Made by a program: the position numbers and the translations under genes. The notes under the pieces were generated by a model. It was not told the origin of the DNA and did no database searches. It saw only the letters and a program-made list of their open reading frames with translations. From Channallabes apus (Eukaryota > Chordata > Actinopteri > Siluriformes > Clariidae): DNA of 64,000 nt. Below are positions 13,500-26,037 of this stretch, one piece after another; position 1 is the first letter of the stretch, and every line of letters starts with the position of its first letter. The stretch is from positions 1,883,401 through 1,947,400 of the forward strand of contig CM060125.1 in the NCBI GenBank assembly GCA_030522415.1, given 5' to 3'.

Positions 13500-14104
13500 T
13501 GCCTCTTTTCCACTGCATAGTATGGCACAGCACGGTTCAGTACAGCTCACTTCGGTTCGGCTCAGTTCGGCTCGGTTTGCGCTTCCACTGCAGTTTAGTA
13601 ACGCTTTAGAGTGGGCGGGATTATTTACGTATCGTTATAGTCGCGGCGCCGCTACTGCCGTGACATCATCGTAAACGCGCCACAAACAAACACACAACAA
13701 TGGAGCATATCGACGGCATGGTGTTCTTCATTCTCGGCATGTGGATGTTTTTAACAGCGAGACGAAGGAGTTTGTTTCAAAAGAGGCTGATGGCAGCCAA
13801 AGAAAATTTTTGGTTAATACAAAAAGGTGCGTCCGATCCTTCTCTGGCTGTTTCTAAATATAGCGGTTCTGTTGTGTCTCGTGTCGCAAGTTCGGTGACG
13901 CAGTAATGACGATTTTCTCCGGCCAATCAGTGACCAGCAGAGTTTACACGTCACGTTTTGGTAACGGTTCGGCGCGCTCGGAACCTCGGCTGAGGTGGTA
14001 CTAAAAAAAGGACCAGGTACCAGGTACTGTTCCCAGTGGAAAACCCCCCAAAAGTGAGCTGAACTGAACCGTGTCGTGCCGTACTATGCAGTGGAAAAGC
14101 GCCA
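13500..14104. mobile_element. PIF/Harbinger-type MITE with TAA target duplication
   Basis: The left end tgcctcttttccactgcata matches the inverse of the right end, tatgcagtggaaaagcgcca. Similarity extends for about 50 bases through 'gcacggttcag..cagctcac'. The element is flanked by TAA on both sides (13497-13499 and 14105-14107), the TWA duplication typical of PIF/Harbinger transposons. The interior has tandem 'ggttcggctc' words on the left and one short frame (13700-13906, 68 codons, hydrophobic N-terminus followed by a basic stretch) that I do not recognise. No DDE transposase is present, so the copy is non-autonomous. Confidence 0.75.
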
Positions 14105-15869
14105 TAAACGAATGAGTGACACTTGAGCGTGGGGCAGTGAATGATCCCGCCTCCTCTATGTTCCTTGGCTACTGATGTACAGTATATATTCATAGTCGTA
14201 TTGGTGACCAGTGTGTACACTACATGACAAATGTCTAAAACGTTTGATTATACTGCGCCTCATGTCTAGGGCAGTATGTGCTCAACCCCTTATACACTTA
14301 CGGATTCCAGTGCACGTTTGTCGCGCCAACTGGCCGCAATTTGTACTCACTGGCCCAGACTTTAGGACCGACTGTACAATTTTGAAACCTATACAAATTC
14401 CTGTCTAAAGTCATGTACAGTAGTGTGGCCCTAGCCTTAGGAGATTGCTGAAATGACTGGAATTAGGTTGGGATCTGTCCAACACATTATCACAACCTGG
14501 AAGGATAGTGCTGAACCATCAACTTCACAGAAATAATGTGGTCAGAAAATATTTATGAATTACCGCGATCACAGAACACTTACAGTAAAGACTTGAAATT
14601 GCATCTGGGCTCAGCAGCGTTACTGTATATTGCAGTATAATGAAGTCAGCTGGCGACCTGAACGTCTGATGATCAGGTTATCACATCAAACATTGTTTTT
14701 CCTCCCCTGATTACAAGTGTATATTCCAGAACGTGTTCATGAGAGTTCCCAGACCGTTTCCGTGATAGTTCCTGAACCATGCTCACAATGTTCTTTAACT
14801 CGTTCCTGAACCAAGTCCACAAGAGTCGTATAACTCTTACGTGAGAGTTACTGAAGTCTTGGAATAGATCCAATAGGTGTGAAGGCAATGTGCTGTTAAT
14901 ATTACATCCTGAAACAATAGCCTGGAGTACACAATTCCTCGATGGGGTCACTGAGTGTGTGTGTTTCTGTTTGAATGCAGAATCCTGCAAATGACTGATA
15001 CATAAAAGATGTGGGAATGCATTACAGACTCCACTCTGAATTCCATCATTTTCTCCAAATCACCACATGAAGGGAATGCGTGAGGGGAAGTGAGTGAGTG
15101 TGTGTGTGTACGCGTTTGCGTGTCCGGAAGGCTGGGCTATTCGGGGTGTAATCACACACAGGTTGTCCCTTACCTAGCCCTCGTCTCATGGGCCTGTCGT
15201 AGCATTTTGACTTTTCTATCTTATTCCTCCTTTTCTCTCTCCCTTGTCCCTGTGTTTTTCTTTTTTGTTTTACACAGACATAATTAAACTTTTGTGCAGC
15301 GAATGGAAAAGAGGAAAGAGTGTTGGAGGGCGACAGTCTGGTGGAAGGTAGCAGATGGAAAGGAAGCGAGTGGTTAAAGGGGGAGGAAAGGAGGGATGAG
15401 GAGAACAGGGAGAACTCTGTGGTCGTATTCCCATGTTAATTTTTTTTCTGTCATTACTGCTCCGAGACAGCACGCCCATTGTTACACTACATGAAAACAA
15501 ACGGTGTTTGTTTTTTACGTTCAGCACCAGTTTGAAAAGTGGTTTAGTAATAAATATGTGAGGATAGAGTATTTAAAATGTTAGGTTCTTCTTAATCACT
15601 AATAATTAATACTTCTATTTAATTAACACAAACACAAGGGAACAGGAAAATTATAGTGAGCAGACGGTGGAGCTGAGAATAAATAAAATGCCTTGTTTAA
15701 AAGTCAACACACGTGACTGGGAAAGGGTTCATGAGAAAAGTCGTGTCTGAGGGTTGAGCAAGAACTAGGAACACAGTGATGTTAGCTGAGATTTCACTTA
15801 CTTGTTTTGTTTATTATTTATGTATTTGCTTATATTTCTCCGCTTTCAAAATGCACCACACTGAATATA

Positions 15870-16524
15870 CAGTAAAACCTCGGATTACGAGGAGTAACAC
15901 GGTTTGTGAGTGTTCCGCAAGACGAGCAAAGATTTTTAATAAAATTTGACTTGGATAACGAGCATTGTCTTGGTTTATGAGTACCGAGTATCATGTATCA
16001 CGATTGCGCTTCTTGATTTGACGCCGAGCGTCACATGATCACAACTGAGCCAACCGTGGATAATCGTCTCCCCTGCTGGGTCTTAGTGCTCGTCTCTTAC
16101 TGGTATAATCAACGTATGTGTGTATGTGTGTGTGTGAAGCACCCCCTCTCTGCTTCTCACACACGCGCACACATTAAAGGCGAGAGGGAGAGTGTGAGAC
16201 TCGGCACGGTGTCAAATGACGCGCGCGCGCACACAACGCACACACTCTGCACCACAAGAGAAAAACACACACACACAGCGCCTGTGTGCATAAACGGAAA
16301 CACTTATCTGTCTGGATTTATTTTTACTTTTTTAAGGTAAAGTGTAGGTTCATTTGTTTTCTTTTTACTTAATATTTTGTGTTAATTATTTTTATGTATA
16401 AATTTTTTTGGGCTGTGGAACGAATAATTTGAGTTACGATTAGATTAGATATTAGATATACGAGTGTTTTGGAATATGAGCCCGCTTCCGGAACAAATTA
16501 TGCTTGTAATCCGAGGTTCCACTG
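15870..16524. mobile_element. Tc1/mariner-superfamily MITE, family M1
   Basis: The inverted ends are cagtaaaacctcggattacg on the left and, read inward from the right, cagtggaacctcggattaca. The element is flanked by TA on each side (15868-15869 and 16525-16526). Further internal symmetry ('cgagtgtt..', 'ttggataacgagcat') indicates sub-terminal repeats. There is no transposase. A second member lies at 22038-22820. Confidence 0.8.
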
Positions 16525-18274
16525 TATGACTAAAAATTACTACAGAATCTCCTACCTTAAAAAAAAACAAAAAACTTCTTCTTCGTTCTTGTCATCAAGT
16601 CGTACCTTGTGTGTTCAAAAGTTATGAATTATTGTGGAAAGTAAAGATGAAAGTATGTATGTATATTGGTAAACAACTTAGTAAACAAAAAGCAATGCAA
16701 CAATCAGTCAAGTCATTTTAGAAAATAAAGAAGAAAAACATTATCGTTGCACCTTTTTTGGTATTTTGGAAACAGAACCAGTTCCACTGGGAATCAATTG
16801 CAGAGTCTGTGTATTGTACTGTGTAATGCATATTGTACTGCCTCATCCATGAGGAAAAAGCTTTTTGTTTGTTTGTTTATGCAGACAAATGACACTTGCT
16901 CACACTCTCCTTGCTCAGCTGGGTTGCCAGATCACACTGAAATTCCACCTATGCAGTAGTGAACTCTATTTTGTAGACAATATAATAATATTGATACTGT
17001 ATTTTAAATATTCGTGCACAATTTTTTTTCTTAAAACTGTAATTTTGTGCCAGAGAGAAGAAAAAGTAGTAAATTGAATTCAAAACCAGCCACAATAAAC
17101 AGGCAATCAGATCCCGAACCAATGTAAACTCTGACTTATTGACTTACTTTATGGCTGTTTCGGACTGGAAAGGAAACAGCCAATCATATTGAACCTGCCT
17201 CCGGGCTCTGATTGACTGGCTTTCTTCCACATTTGTTATGCTCAATCAAGCGCCTTGTTTTAATTCTTTCTTTTTCAACTTTCCTTTTTTTTAAAGGACA
17301 CTATGTCTACAGTATGTTTGAATTTAAAATAGTTTCAAGGAAGGTCAGTACAAGTTAAACAGAGATCTTGAATGTTGTTTTCCTTTAACACCATAAGTAA
17401 AAGCTCATTACTTTAGGTTTTTAAGTTGTACATGTTAAAAAAAAAAATTATATGATATGGGTGCTAGGCATCTCAAAACACTGAGTAGCAGTAATTTTTT
17501 TTTCCGTCAAAACATGGCATTACTCCAGCCCACAGTGTAAATGTAAACCTGTCTGAATAGTGTGCTGAACCCCAGCACTTGATAGTCTTGTGGTTGAACA
17601 TGGTACAAAAAACACTCTCAAAATGGGAAAGTGTTTTAATCTGGAAAACCTAAAGTAACAATGGATTTACATGTATTTTGACATTTGTTTTCTTTGTATA
17701 CTTCTTTTATTCTGGTTACTTTAATACAAAAGCTTTACCGCTTGTAACTTCACACTGTCGTTAAAAAAAAAACGCTTGTGTAAGGCATCTTTACAGTACG
17801 TGAGCAAGAATTTTACGTTCTCAAGCTCTTAAAACGAACCCCTGTGGTTTTATTTTTGGCTTTTGTCCTTTGAAAAATTGTCTAGCGAGACAGTGTATGA
17901 AGAGGGGGGTGAGCCTCTGCCGCGTTGATTTTCTAAGTGATCCCATAACTTACAGTATAAACCATTGTGTACTGTATGTAAGGACGTGTAGCATAAACAT
18001 GTAATAAACTACATCCAAATAAACATGTAATTCACAGCTTCAGAGTAATTCATTTGAGGCTGCATTTGGTTTAGTGACAAAATGCATTTTTATTGCAATT
18101 CATTAAATTAAATTTTCTTTTTAAAGAAAAAATAACCGTTTTGTTTAACAACGATTGAATATGAAATTGTTCCAGTAATATCTGTGGTGTGTTAGATTAG
18201 TCAAATCTCATAGGAAAGCAAGTTTAATCATAGTTTATCAGTGTTTAATATTATAACATGTCTGTGTGTCTCAG

Positions 18275-18622
18275 GTGTGTGTGGCAGCCAGGTGGTAGTG
18301 CCCCCTAAGGTGAGCGGCGTCCTGGGGAAGAACGTGACTCTGAGCTGCAGGATTCAGGTGGACTCGAACCTGAGTCTGACGCAGAGCTCGTGGGAGAGAC
18401 GCCTGCCGACCGGCTGGGCCACCGTGGCCGTCTACAACCCCACGTTCGGGATCTCTATTCAGCCCGAGTACAAACACCGCCTGTCCTTCCGCACGCCCTC
18501 CACCTACGATGCCTCCATCGTGCTGGAGAATGTGGGTTTCTCAGATGTCGGTGACTACACCTGTAAAGTGGCAACCTTTCCTTTGGGCAACACACAAGCC
18601 TCCACCACCCTCAGCGTCCTCG
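18275..18622 (+). CDS. nectin3: nectin3 Ig V-domain exon (exon 2)
   Basis: This 348-base exon encodes the N-terminal variable-type Ig domain of a nectin, the domain that makes the cell-cell contact. It has a 'tgtgtgtctcag' acceptor and a gtgagt donor, both in phase 1. In exon numbering the domain has the B-strand Cys25 (VTLSCRI), Trp40, and the F-strand signature Asp91-x-Gly-Asp-Tyr-x-Cys97, followed by the nectin-like [10 protein letters not shown] strand. N-linked sequons are at Asn20 (NVT) and Asn32 (NLS). The short leader GVCGSQ marks the region just after signal-peptide cleavage, so the signal peptide must lie in an upstream exon. Codon usage is GC-rich compared with the flanking introns. 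The reverse-strand frame here is a shadow. The paralogue call rests on the 44436 exon. Confidence 0.92.
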
Positions 18623-19437
18623 GTGAGTTCGGGTGAATAACCCGGTCCCTAAAACGGATGCCGATTAGTAAAAAGGCTAACGTGCATTGTGGACGGATTG
18701 ACGGCTGGAATTAAAACTTTAAACTGTGCCTTACAGAATTCAATGAAATCTCACCTGAGCTTTTAGGGTTTTCCCAGATGGTCACATACACTTTATTGGC
18801 CATGTTAAATATTTTACAGCTTATATTATGTCATTTTTACATTGTCTTCATTATGATTTGTCCATTTGTTAATGTTCATAGGTTATGCAACTATTAAAGG
18901 AAGGCATATTTCTTGCAGGTATTAACATTCTCCCAGTGGCAGTCATCATACTAACAAAAGCTCCATATAAAGCTGCTTCTTCTGTGCTCAAGGACTGACT
19001 TACTGTCGGATGTATTCCAGGCCTGACAAAAGGATTAAGGAGCCAGAGCTTGTCTCAGTAGACATTACAGCAGTGGACTAAAGCAACACTAATGTAGGAA
19101 CTGTAGGCATCTGGTCACAAATGTAGACAGCGATATTAATTTATACTCGGTGTACAGTACCCCATCCAACAGTGAAAAGGAAACAGTGTAAGACTGTGGC
19201 TTATGTTACTTCAATTCAACTCAATTCAGTTTTATTTATATAGCGCTTTTAACAATGAAAAAAAAATTAAATATTTGAAAATAATTTTTGGAAGTGTTTG
19301 TGTAAGAAAAATGTGTCTAGATACAGTCACACTAGCTATCGATGAACTTCCTGTACTGCTTGTAGTTTGTTTCTTGTGGGTGTGGCCTCGCCAGTTTCTC
19401 TTTTTGGTTCTGACCGAAAACATTAGTAGCTGTACAC

Positions 19438-20359
19438 TAGGCCTGGGCGATAAAACGATAACGATATGTTTCGCAATAGACACGTGATCGATATCAATAA
19501 AAAATTTGTTCGATAGAACGTTCGATATTTTTTATTCTCTGTCGGAAGAAAACAGAGGTCGCGAAGCTAGTTTGGTTGCCGTCATGCGCACTCGCTCCGC
19601 GACCGGCTCTAGGACCCAGAAGTAGTACGGTCGCGATTCAGGAAGCATAAAAGGAGACAAGATGGCGTTGACATTGGCACCCGCCCACCCGCCAAATGCG
19701 GGTAAAATTCGGCTGTGGCGGGTAATAACTTTAGTCTCACTAGCCACATTGGCGGGTAGTTTATTCTTTGGTATGACAATTATTATGTTTGCATCAATAT
19801 GCACAACTAACATCTATAATATTACTTGTTTTTTGTGTGAGACAACCAGAGGAAAAGAAACGGTATTCTTCTTTTACTGCATTCAGTGCACACGACACAT
19901 ATAGTATACAGCGCAGTATTGCCCCCTGGTGGCCCGCCAGTGAATTAACATCAAACTCAAATATATTACAACAATATATTTTTGTTGTAGTTTTCTCTAA
20001 AGGCATCTGATATAATAAACACATTGCACTATTTTGTTACACTTTATTAAGCATTTCTTACATTTTCTTTTAATTTTGCACCTTAAATGTTAAGAGATAA
20101 TTGTTAAGTGTTCATTGTGACTTTAGACTTATGTTTACATTTTAATTATTTTCCCATGGTTGTTGACATTTCTGTCTTAATAACTGATGGGACTATGATC
20201 AGAGGAAGGTTAAGTTTAAAATTAAAATGTTTAAATATAATGTATTCTTCTACTGGTCCTTATTTTAAATGGGTCATAAAAAAATCAATAATTATCGATA
20301 TCGACCGATATGAAACACTGATATCGTGATACAGTTTTCAGCCATATCGCCCAGCCCTA
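19438..20359 (+). mobile_element. Non-autonomous hAT-like element, family B, copy 1
   Basis: It starts taggcctgggcgataaaacg and ends gccatatcgcccagcccta, which are inverted repeats. The flanking 8-mers ctgtacac and ttgtacac match at 7 of 8 positions, as expected for a hAT duplication. The interior carries a GC-rich promoter-like block (19589-19670) and a short frame from 19662 (MALTLAPAHPP...) shared with copy 2 at 51425. The rest is A+T-rich. There is no recognisable transposase domain. The copy is full length compared with 51201-52054, which has lost part of its right half. Confidence 0.75.
19589..19670 (+). promoter_or_regulatory. Promoter-like module with ETS-, TATA- and YY1-like motifs
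   Basis: The module runs ctccgcgaccggctctagga, a degenerate ETS core (cccagaagta; cccggaagta in the copy at 51201), then ggaagcataaaaggag with a TATA-like core, and then caagatggcg. The last string is a YY1-type motif and also holds the ATG of the short frame. A YY1 site over the start codon next to a TATA-like element is a known layout for mobile-element promoters. Function here is inferred. Confidence 0.4.
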
Positions 20360-20418
20360 TTGTACACAGTACGGCTTTGAAAACAATGCTTAAATAGGAC
20401 TTTTTTAAGACCGTGTAC

Positions 20419-20794
20419 TAGGGCTGCACGATATTAGGAAAATATGCGATATGCGATATTGTTGTTGAATACTGCGATAACGATATTTCTTGCGATATAA
20501 CATTTCCCTAGAGAAATGCATTTTTTATTATTATTATTATTATTGCTTATTTTTTTTATTATTTATTTATATGTAATAAATAATAAAATCTCCCCTTCTG
20601 TGAGAGTCCTTAAACTAATTCGCGTGGTTATCCTGCCTACTCGCTTGTTTCCGCGTTTGGATTTACCGTCTATAAAGGTAAATCTATCGCGACCGTCTAT
20701 CGCGGCTAACGGCTAATCGCGGCTAATCGCTAAGTCTTCTGATCATCCGGGCTTAGTTCGCAACAGAATGAAGTATAAAGATATATATATATAG

Positions 20795-20874
<80 letters not shown>

Positions 20875-20986
20875 CGGGTATAAACATAGTAAGGGCCCAT
20901 CTGATTGGTCAAATTTGGACACACAAATGCTTGGCAAATAAAGTATTTATCGCAACTCCTTGCGATATGGTTATCGCGCATTACTA
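20419..20986 (+). mobile_element. hAT-like element, family A, truncated copy 2
   Basis: It begins tagggctgcacgatattagg like 5490-6549 and shares the 'gtgagagtccttaaactaat' segment and the terminal 'gcgatatggttatcgcgcat' sequence. It lacks the last ~40 bases and a large part of the centre, including the GC-rich promoter-like block. A (TA)n run occupies about 20777-20873. Confidence 0.7.
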
Positions 20987-21015
20987 GCTTTTTTTTTTTT
21001 TTTTTTAACTGTAGG

Positions 21016-21500
21016 CAGAGGTGTCAAGTAACGAAGTACAAATACTTCGTTACCTTACTTAAGTAGAAATTTTGGGTATCTATACTTTACTGGAGTAATT
21101 ATTTTTCAGCCGACTTTTTACTTCTACTCCTTACATTTTTAAGCAATTATCTGTACTTTCTACTCCTTACATTTTAAAAATAGCCTCGTTACTCTATTTT
21201 TATAATCAGAACGCGCAACCCATCTCCCCAAACCCCCCCCCCCCCTCCGGTTGCATGATCAGAACGCGCACAACGCCCCCCGCCCCCGGTCGCATGATCA
21301 GAAAGCGAGACCTTAATGCTTTTGTCGCCCCTCACGGTACTTTTACTTTTATACTTTAAGTAGTTTTGAAACCAGTACTTTTAAACTTTTACTTAAGTAA
21401 AAAGCTTGGGTTGATACTTCAACTTCTAAAGAAGTATTTTTGAACCCTAGTATCTATACTTCTACTCAAGTAATGAATGTGAATACTTTTGACACCACTG
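21016..21500. mobile_element. hAT-type MITE with perfect 8-bp duplication, family C
   Basis: The ends are cagaggtgtcaagtaacgaa and, on the right, cttttgacaccactg, which are inverted repeats. The flanks are identical: ACTGTAGG at 21008-21015 and at 21501-21508. Internal 'tacttcgtt', 'acttaagtag' and 'tacttttac' words are arranged almost symmetrically. A partial copy is nested inside 51201-52054, and the ends resemble those of the large element at 34457-40776. Confidence 0.9.
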
Positions 21501-22037
21501 ACTGTAGGTTAACACCAGAGGCAGCAGTGATTTCTGCTACTTTCTTTAATACGATACGTCACAATAGAATGCATTTTTACTACAAAAATGCAGATTGCCC
21601 AGATGAGCATTAGTTCAGTTTCAATGGATTAAAATATTCAGTAGTTCAAAACTGATCAGTTCAGGACTGAAATTCCCATGAACAGTTTTGTACTGTACCT
21701 CAGCCTCCGATAACAAAAGTGGACTCTCTAATAACTTAAACACCTCTCCTGTTGTACTGAACCTCCCGCCACCTAACACACAGTATGACTGCAGATCAAT
21801 CCCTGCAATCCGATATCACCCAATTGAGGATGGGTTCCCTGTTGAGTCTGGTTTCTCTCAGGGTTTCTTCCTATTGTCATCTCGGGTAGTTTTTCTTTTC
21901 TCCCGTCCCCCTCGGCGTGCGCATCTGGGACAATCTGATAATTTTGATTCATACAGTACATACTTTGTCACATTTCCTACTCATTTTCTTTTTCTGTGAA
22001 GTTCATTGTGACCATGATCCTTGTTAAAAGCACTGTA

Positions 22038-22820
22038 CAGTGGATCCTTGAATTGCGAGTAATTTGGTCTGCGAGTGTTTCGCAAGACAAACAATTAATT
22101 AATTAATTCATTTGATTATTTATTTTCTATTTTCTCCCTAATTTAATCATGTTCAATTCCTCCCCATCACTAGGGGGCTCCCACATTAAGGCTACTACTA
22201 CCACTCAGTTTGGAGGGTCGGAGACTATCCCGTGTTTCCTCCGAACCACGTGACGCCGGTCGGCTGCATCTTTTCGAACTGCTCGCTCGCACCGTTTGGG
22301 GCGTCGTAACACACTTGGAGGACAGCGCTATCTGCTCCTTCAGCTTGAGCGAGCTCATAGACGCCCCTGATTGGCTGTAGAGCCGAGGTTAATGCAGGAG
22401 CACCAAGTACCTCTCATCCCTCCCCTCTGAGAGAGCACGGCCAATCGGCTCTCTCCAGACCTCCGGCCGTGAGAGGTTACAGCATCACCCAGGAATCAAA
22501 CCAGCGATCTCCTGATGATAGGGCAAGCGCTTTACCACTGCGCCTGTACTGTTTACTGTAACATTGTGACCATGTGTTTATGCATGCACTTAAAGTATAT
22601 TTAGTTTTTTGTGTCCAAGTGTAGTGACTGTTCTTTAGTTACTGTACTAAAACAATGGCCCTTGTGAAGAACAAGGTTAAAAAGGCTGTAGCAGTGCACG
22701 AGATGATCCTGGAACGAATCATCACCGTTTCTGATGAGACAATTCGTCTTTATATACGAGTGTTTTGGATTACAAGTACGCTTCCAGAATGAATTGTGCT
22801 CGCAATCCAAGGTTTAACTC
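22038..22820. mobile_element. Tc1/mariner MITE, family M1, second copy, interrupted by a SINE
   Basis: The left end is cagtggatccttgaattgcg. The right end, read inward, is gagttaaaccttggattgcg. TA flanks both sides. The ends and the 'gcgagtgtttcgcaagac' sub-terminal block match 15870-16524. The centre is replaced by a minus-strand SINE (about 22120-22545). Confidence 0.7.
22120..22545 (-). mobile_element. tRNA-derived SINE in minus orientation (family S2)
   Basis: Read on the minus strand from about 22545, the head gcgcagtggtaaagcgcttg (A-box-like) is followed by ggtttgattcctgggtga (B-box-like). A GC-rich body and a tail near 22130 follow. Its insertion inside the mariner MITE dates it as the younger of the two. 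Confidence 0.65.
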
Positions 22821-25572
22821 TATAAATAAAATTCTACTTAATTGGATTGAATAATTAAAACTAGAGCTGCACAGATAGCAATTTTCTTGGCAGATATTGT
22901 TCCAGTTTTCTTCAAGAACTATAGTTGCGCTTTAAGCAAAGGCTATAACCGCATATGACCGCACCATTTCGAATCGCTGCTCATGCACCATTAGGGGGCA
23001 GTGAAGAGCACCATCTATGCAAGTTTTCTAGTTTTGTTGAGAGCGTGTGTCACCTCAACCCCTCCAAGAGAATAGCCAATCTGCCTCCGATTTGAACTCT
23101 CAATCTCTGGGTTATAGGTCGAACGCTGTTACACTGGTCACTGGTCATGGTCAATCAAGCTGAAAACCATTTGACTCTGGTCACTGCCTGATCGATCAGT
23201 GCATCTTTAATTAAAACCTAATAGTGACACAATGATTGCATGATCCATGTGTAGTCATGCATGCAAAATCCATCCACCACACCTCAAGTAGCACAAAAAT
23301 TTCAACTACAAAAGAGACGTTTTTTTTTTTCTTTGCACTTTGAGTATTTATACCAACCTGGAGTTGCTTTAAAACAAAGTTGTTTATTGAGTTGTTTAAG
23401 TTGTGTTTTTTGCTTTTGAACTCAGTCTTCTATTTGATGTTATGAACTTTCCAATATCCATGCTGATTTATTTAACATGGACTGGATTAGCTTTACATAT
23501 GAAAAAGCTAGATATTTATGCATTTTTAAATATCTATATAGTAATAGTTTAACACTACCCAATGCAATATGAATACAATTTCATGAAATAATTTGAACAT
23601 TGTTTGATAATGAGAGTCCTGTATGAAAAGATGATATTCCATACTGTTACACCTACAGGAATTTTTTTTTTCATTTTGGTTCTTCAAGCAGTAGATCTGA
23701 ACGATCATCAGGTCCATAAGGAATCATTCGAGCCAGTCATGTGGACTTTGTGCTGTTCTGCGTCAGACCTCATTTGTTGGAGAGGGAGATGACCTCAAAT
23801 CAAATGACATTTGATTGTTGATGAAGTCAGCTGAAGGTGCGGAGGGTCCATCATCTGGGTCACATCCACAGACCAGTACAGTCTATAACACCTGACCAGT
23901 GACCAGTATGGTATTGCAGGGGATCATAAATCTAACTCATGACTTTGAGAGCTGATAGTTGGAGGGCTAATGTCATGTGAAAGCAGTAATAGTGCAGACG
24001 GTGTGCAACGTGTGTGTCCATCTAGCCTAAGGGAGACGTGTGCGTGTCTTTGATAGCTTGAACTGTTACATGTGTATCCACATTAAAATGGAGTGAACAT
24101 AAAAGGGGGGTGTCTATATGAGGGGTAAAGAATGGACAATGAACAGGTGATAGGTGTGTGTGTGTGTGTGGATGAGTAAGTGCTTCCTCGGAACAGTATG
24201 ACGTCATCCTCTTTCCTGCAATCCATCTGCTTTGCTGCAAAACTCACCAAGAGCTGTGCGACTATGAGCGAGAGAGGGAGAGAGAGCTGATTCAATTAAA
24301 TAACGCATTAAAACGTAATGGAGGAATGTACGTGATCACTGAATAGTTTGTGCGTGCGCGTGTATGATCACTAAAGATGGAGAAAAAGGAAAAAGAGAAA
24401 AGTCCTTTAATCTGATTAAGTCTCTGATGGAGGCAAACTCGTATACTAAAGAAGAAGGAAGACGGAGTGGTAGTGCCAGTGTATGGAGCACAAAGGTGGG
24501 GAGGGGAACTCGAGCAAGAGCTATAATTAGAGCAGAAGGAATGTAATGTGTCCGTGTATATGTATGTGTGTAGAGTAGGTACAGAGCCAAGATATTAGCC
24601 CCACTATTTTTAGGGGGTTCCTCTATAAGCCGAGGTCAAGGTAGTCTCCCTGAGTATGGTGTGGATTCCGTCCTCTGGCACGTCTGCACCGTGACCCGCA
24701 CTCGTACACGAGGCCTGCGTACGGTCACAAGCATGTATGACATTTCGCACACGTACTCGTATATTCAGTGGTAACTCTCCGAGCACGCTCAGCTGCCGCT
24801 CATGCTGAAGGTCAGACAGGACTCGAATGAGCCGAGGGGATTGGCACGAGGGAGGGGTGGAAAAGCAAACAAAGCTGACTCGGTGAGGCACGGAAAGGTG
24901 GAGTGTGTGAGCGACTCGCATCTATATGGGTGCGTGTCATGCCTACAGTTATTAATGAAATTCCTCTTGAGGACATGCATCGTTCTCACCATTGCATCGC
25001 TGAATCAAGAGACGTTTGCGGAGGTTGCGGCTGGGCTGCAGGCGGTTTTAAATTACCCCTAGGTGTAAGTAAGTGTACGAGTGTGTTTGTAGGGGCATGA
25101 TGCTCTGCAACTGCATCCCACTGTTCCCGGGATAGACTTCCAGTATGGACCAAACTGAACTGTCCAGGTTTTGAATCATCAATGGGAATGTTATCAAACC
25201 TCCATCTTTCCTTCCTTTTTTAATTTTTTTAGAGCGATGGAACTTATGTCAAACATTAACGTGTGTTCATATTCTTTGCTACAAGTCCATAAAATGGTAC
25301 ATTTCGGTTGATGATCTCATTCTAGATTCCTTAAGGAACAGGGAATCAAAAAGGCATTAGAGGTTGGGGATGCACTTCTGGTTTGTGCTCTGTGTCTGGT
25401 TTCACCCTCATGGCATGCTTTAGTACTGTTTAGACTTTGGCAGGAAAGGTAATTAAATTCAGGACTGGTACTCGCTTAAAGCTTGACTTACTCAGCGTTG
25501 AAAACAGCAACAGCATGTGGCGTCTTGGGAAACTGTCACTGTAGACTAATGTATTATATAAATTATGCTATT

Positions 25573-25576
<4 letters not shown>

Positions 25577-25604
<28 letters not shown>
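25577..25604. repeat. (AAT)n microsatellite
   Basis: Roughly nine AAT units in intron 2. Confidence 0.9.
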
Positions 25605-25607
<3 letters not shown>

Positions 25608-26037
25608 CAGTGCATAACTGATATACCTGCTTGCTGCACTTTGCTCCCCCTGTTCTGGAATTCAGCAGTCCTGTGACGCACACTTCCTTTTTCCACAGAA
25701 CATTTTTTTTAACCGTGAACTTTAGCCCCTGTGGAAAAGCCCTCGGTGACATCCGATGAGAAATAGATCTTGTTACAGTAGTAGCGAGTAATGTAAAAGC
25801 TTTCTGATCACCATTTTATTACTCCTCTTGCATTTGAATTTTGCTAATGTCATGCTTAGTGTCTTAGCACATAAGGAGGGTGTGGCTGTCCTCGTCCTGT
25901 TGGTGACCGCTTGTCTGGTAAAAATCAGACCGGGATCATGATTCATCTTTTCTTGGATCATTGTTTTAGGCATTATGGTTTATTATGGCCTGGTGTACGG
26001 TGCTTAAATTCTCTTAAATTCTCTCTGTCTCTCTCAG

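Larger units (their letters stand above)
1..18274 (+). other. Left flank / presumed intron 1 of nectin3
   Basis: No exon is recognised here. The first coding exon found (18275) starts in phase 1 and lacks a signal peptide, so at least one upstream exon must exist, most likely left of the window. I looked for a hydrophobic leader ending at a phase-1 donor among the short open frames and found none convincing. The repeats listed separately account for parts of the stretch. The intervals 1-775, 1825-4999, 6550-9419, 10726-12570, 14105-15869 and 16525-18274 hold A+T-rich sequence with short simple repeats (for example (TG)n near 3611-3637) and nothing else I can name. Confidence 0.5.
18623..26037 (+). 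other. nectin3: Intron 2 of nectin3
   Basis: The intron is phase 1, with donor gtgagttc and a 'ctctctgtctctctcag' acceptor. It contains the hAT elements at 19438 and 20419, the hAT MITE at 21016 and the mariner MITE with SINE at 22038. The remaining stretches (18623-19437, 21501-22037, 22821-26037) show simple repeats such as (AAT)n at 25577-25604 and no coding signal that I can support. Confidence 0.9.

Noticed and set aside
24336..25100. A cluster of overlapping frames around 24.3-25.1 kb, considered as a possible exon
   Set aside because: The frames are short, on both strands, lack domain signatures and do not have matched splice sites in phase with the nectin exons.
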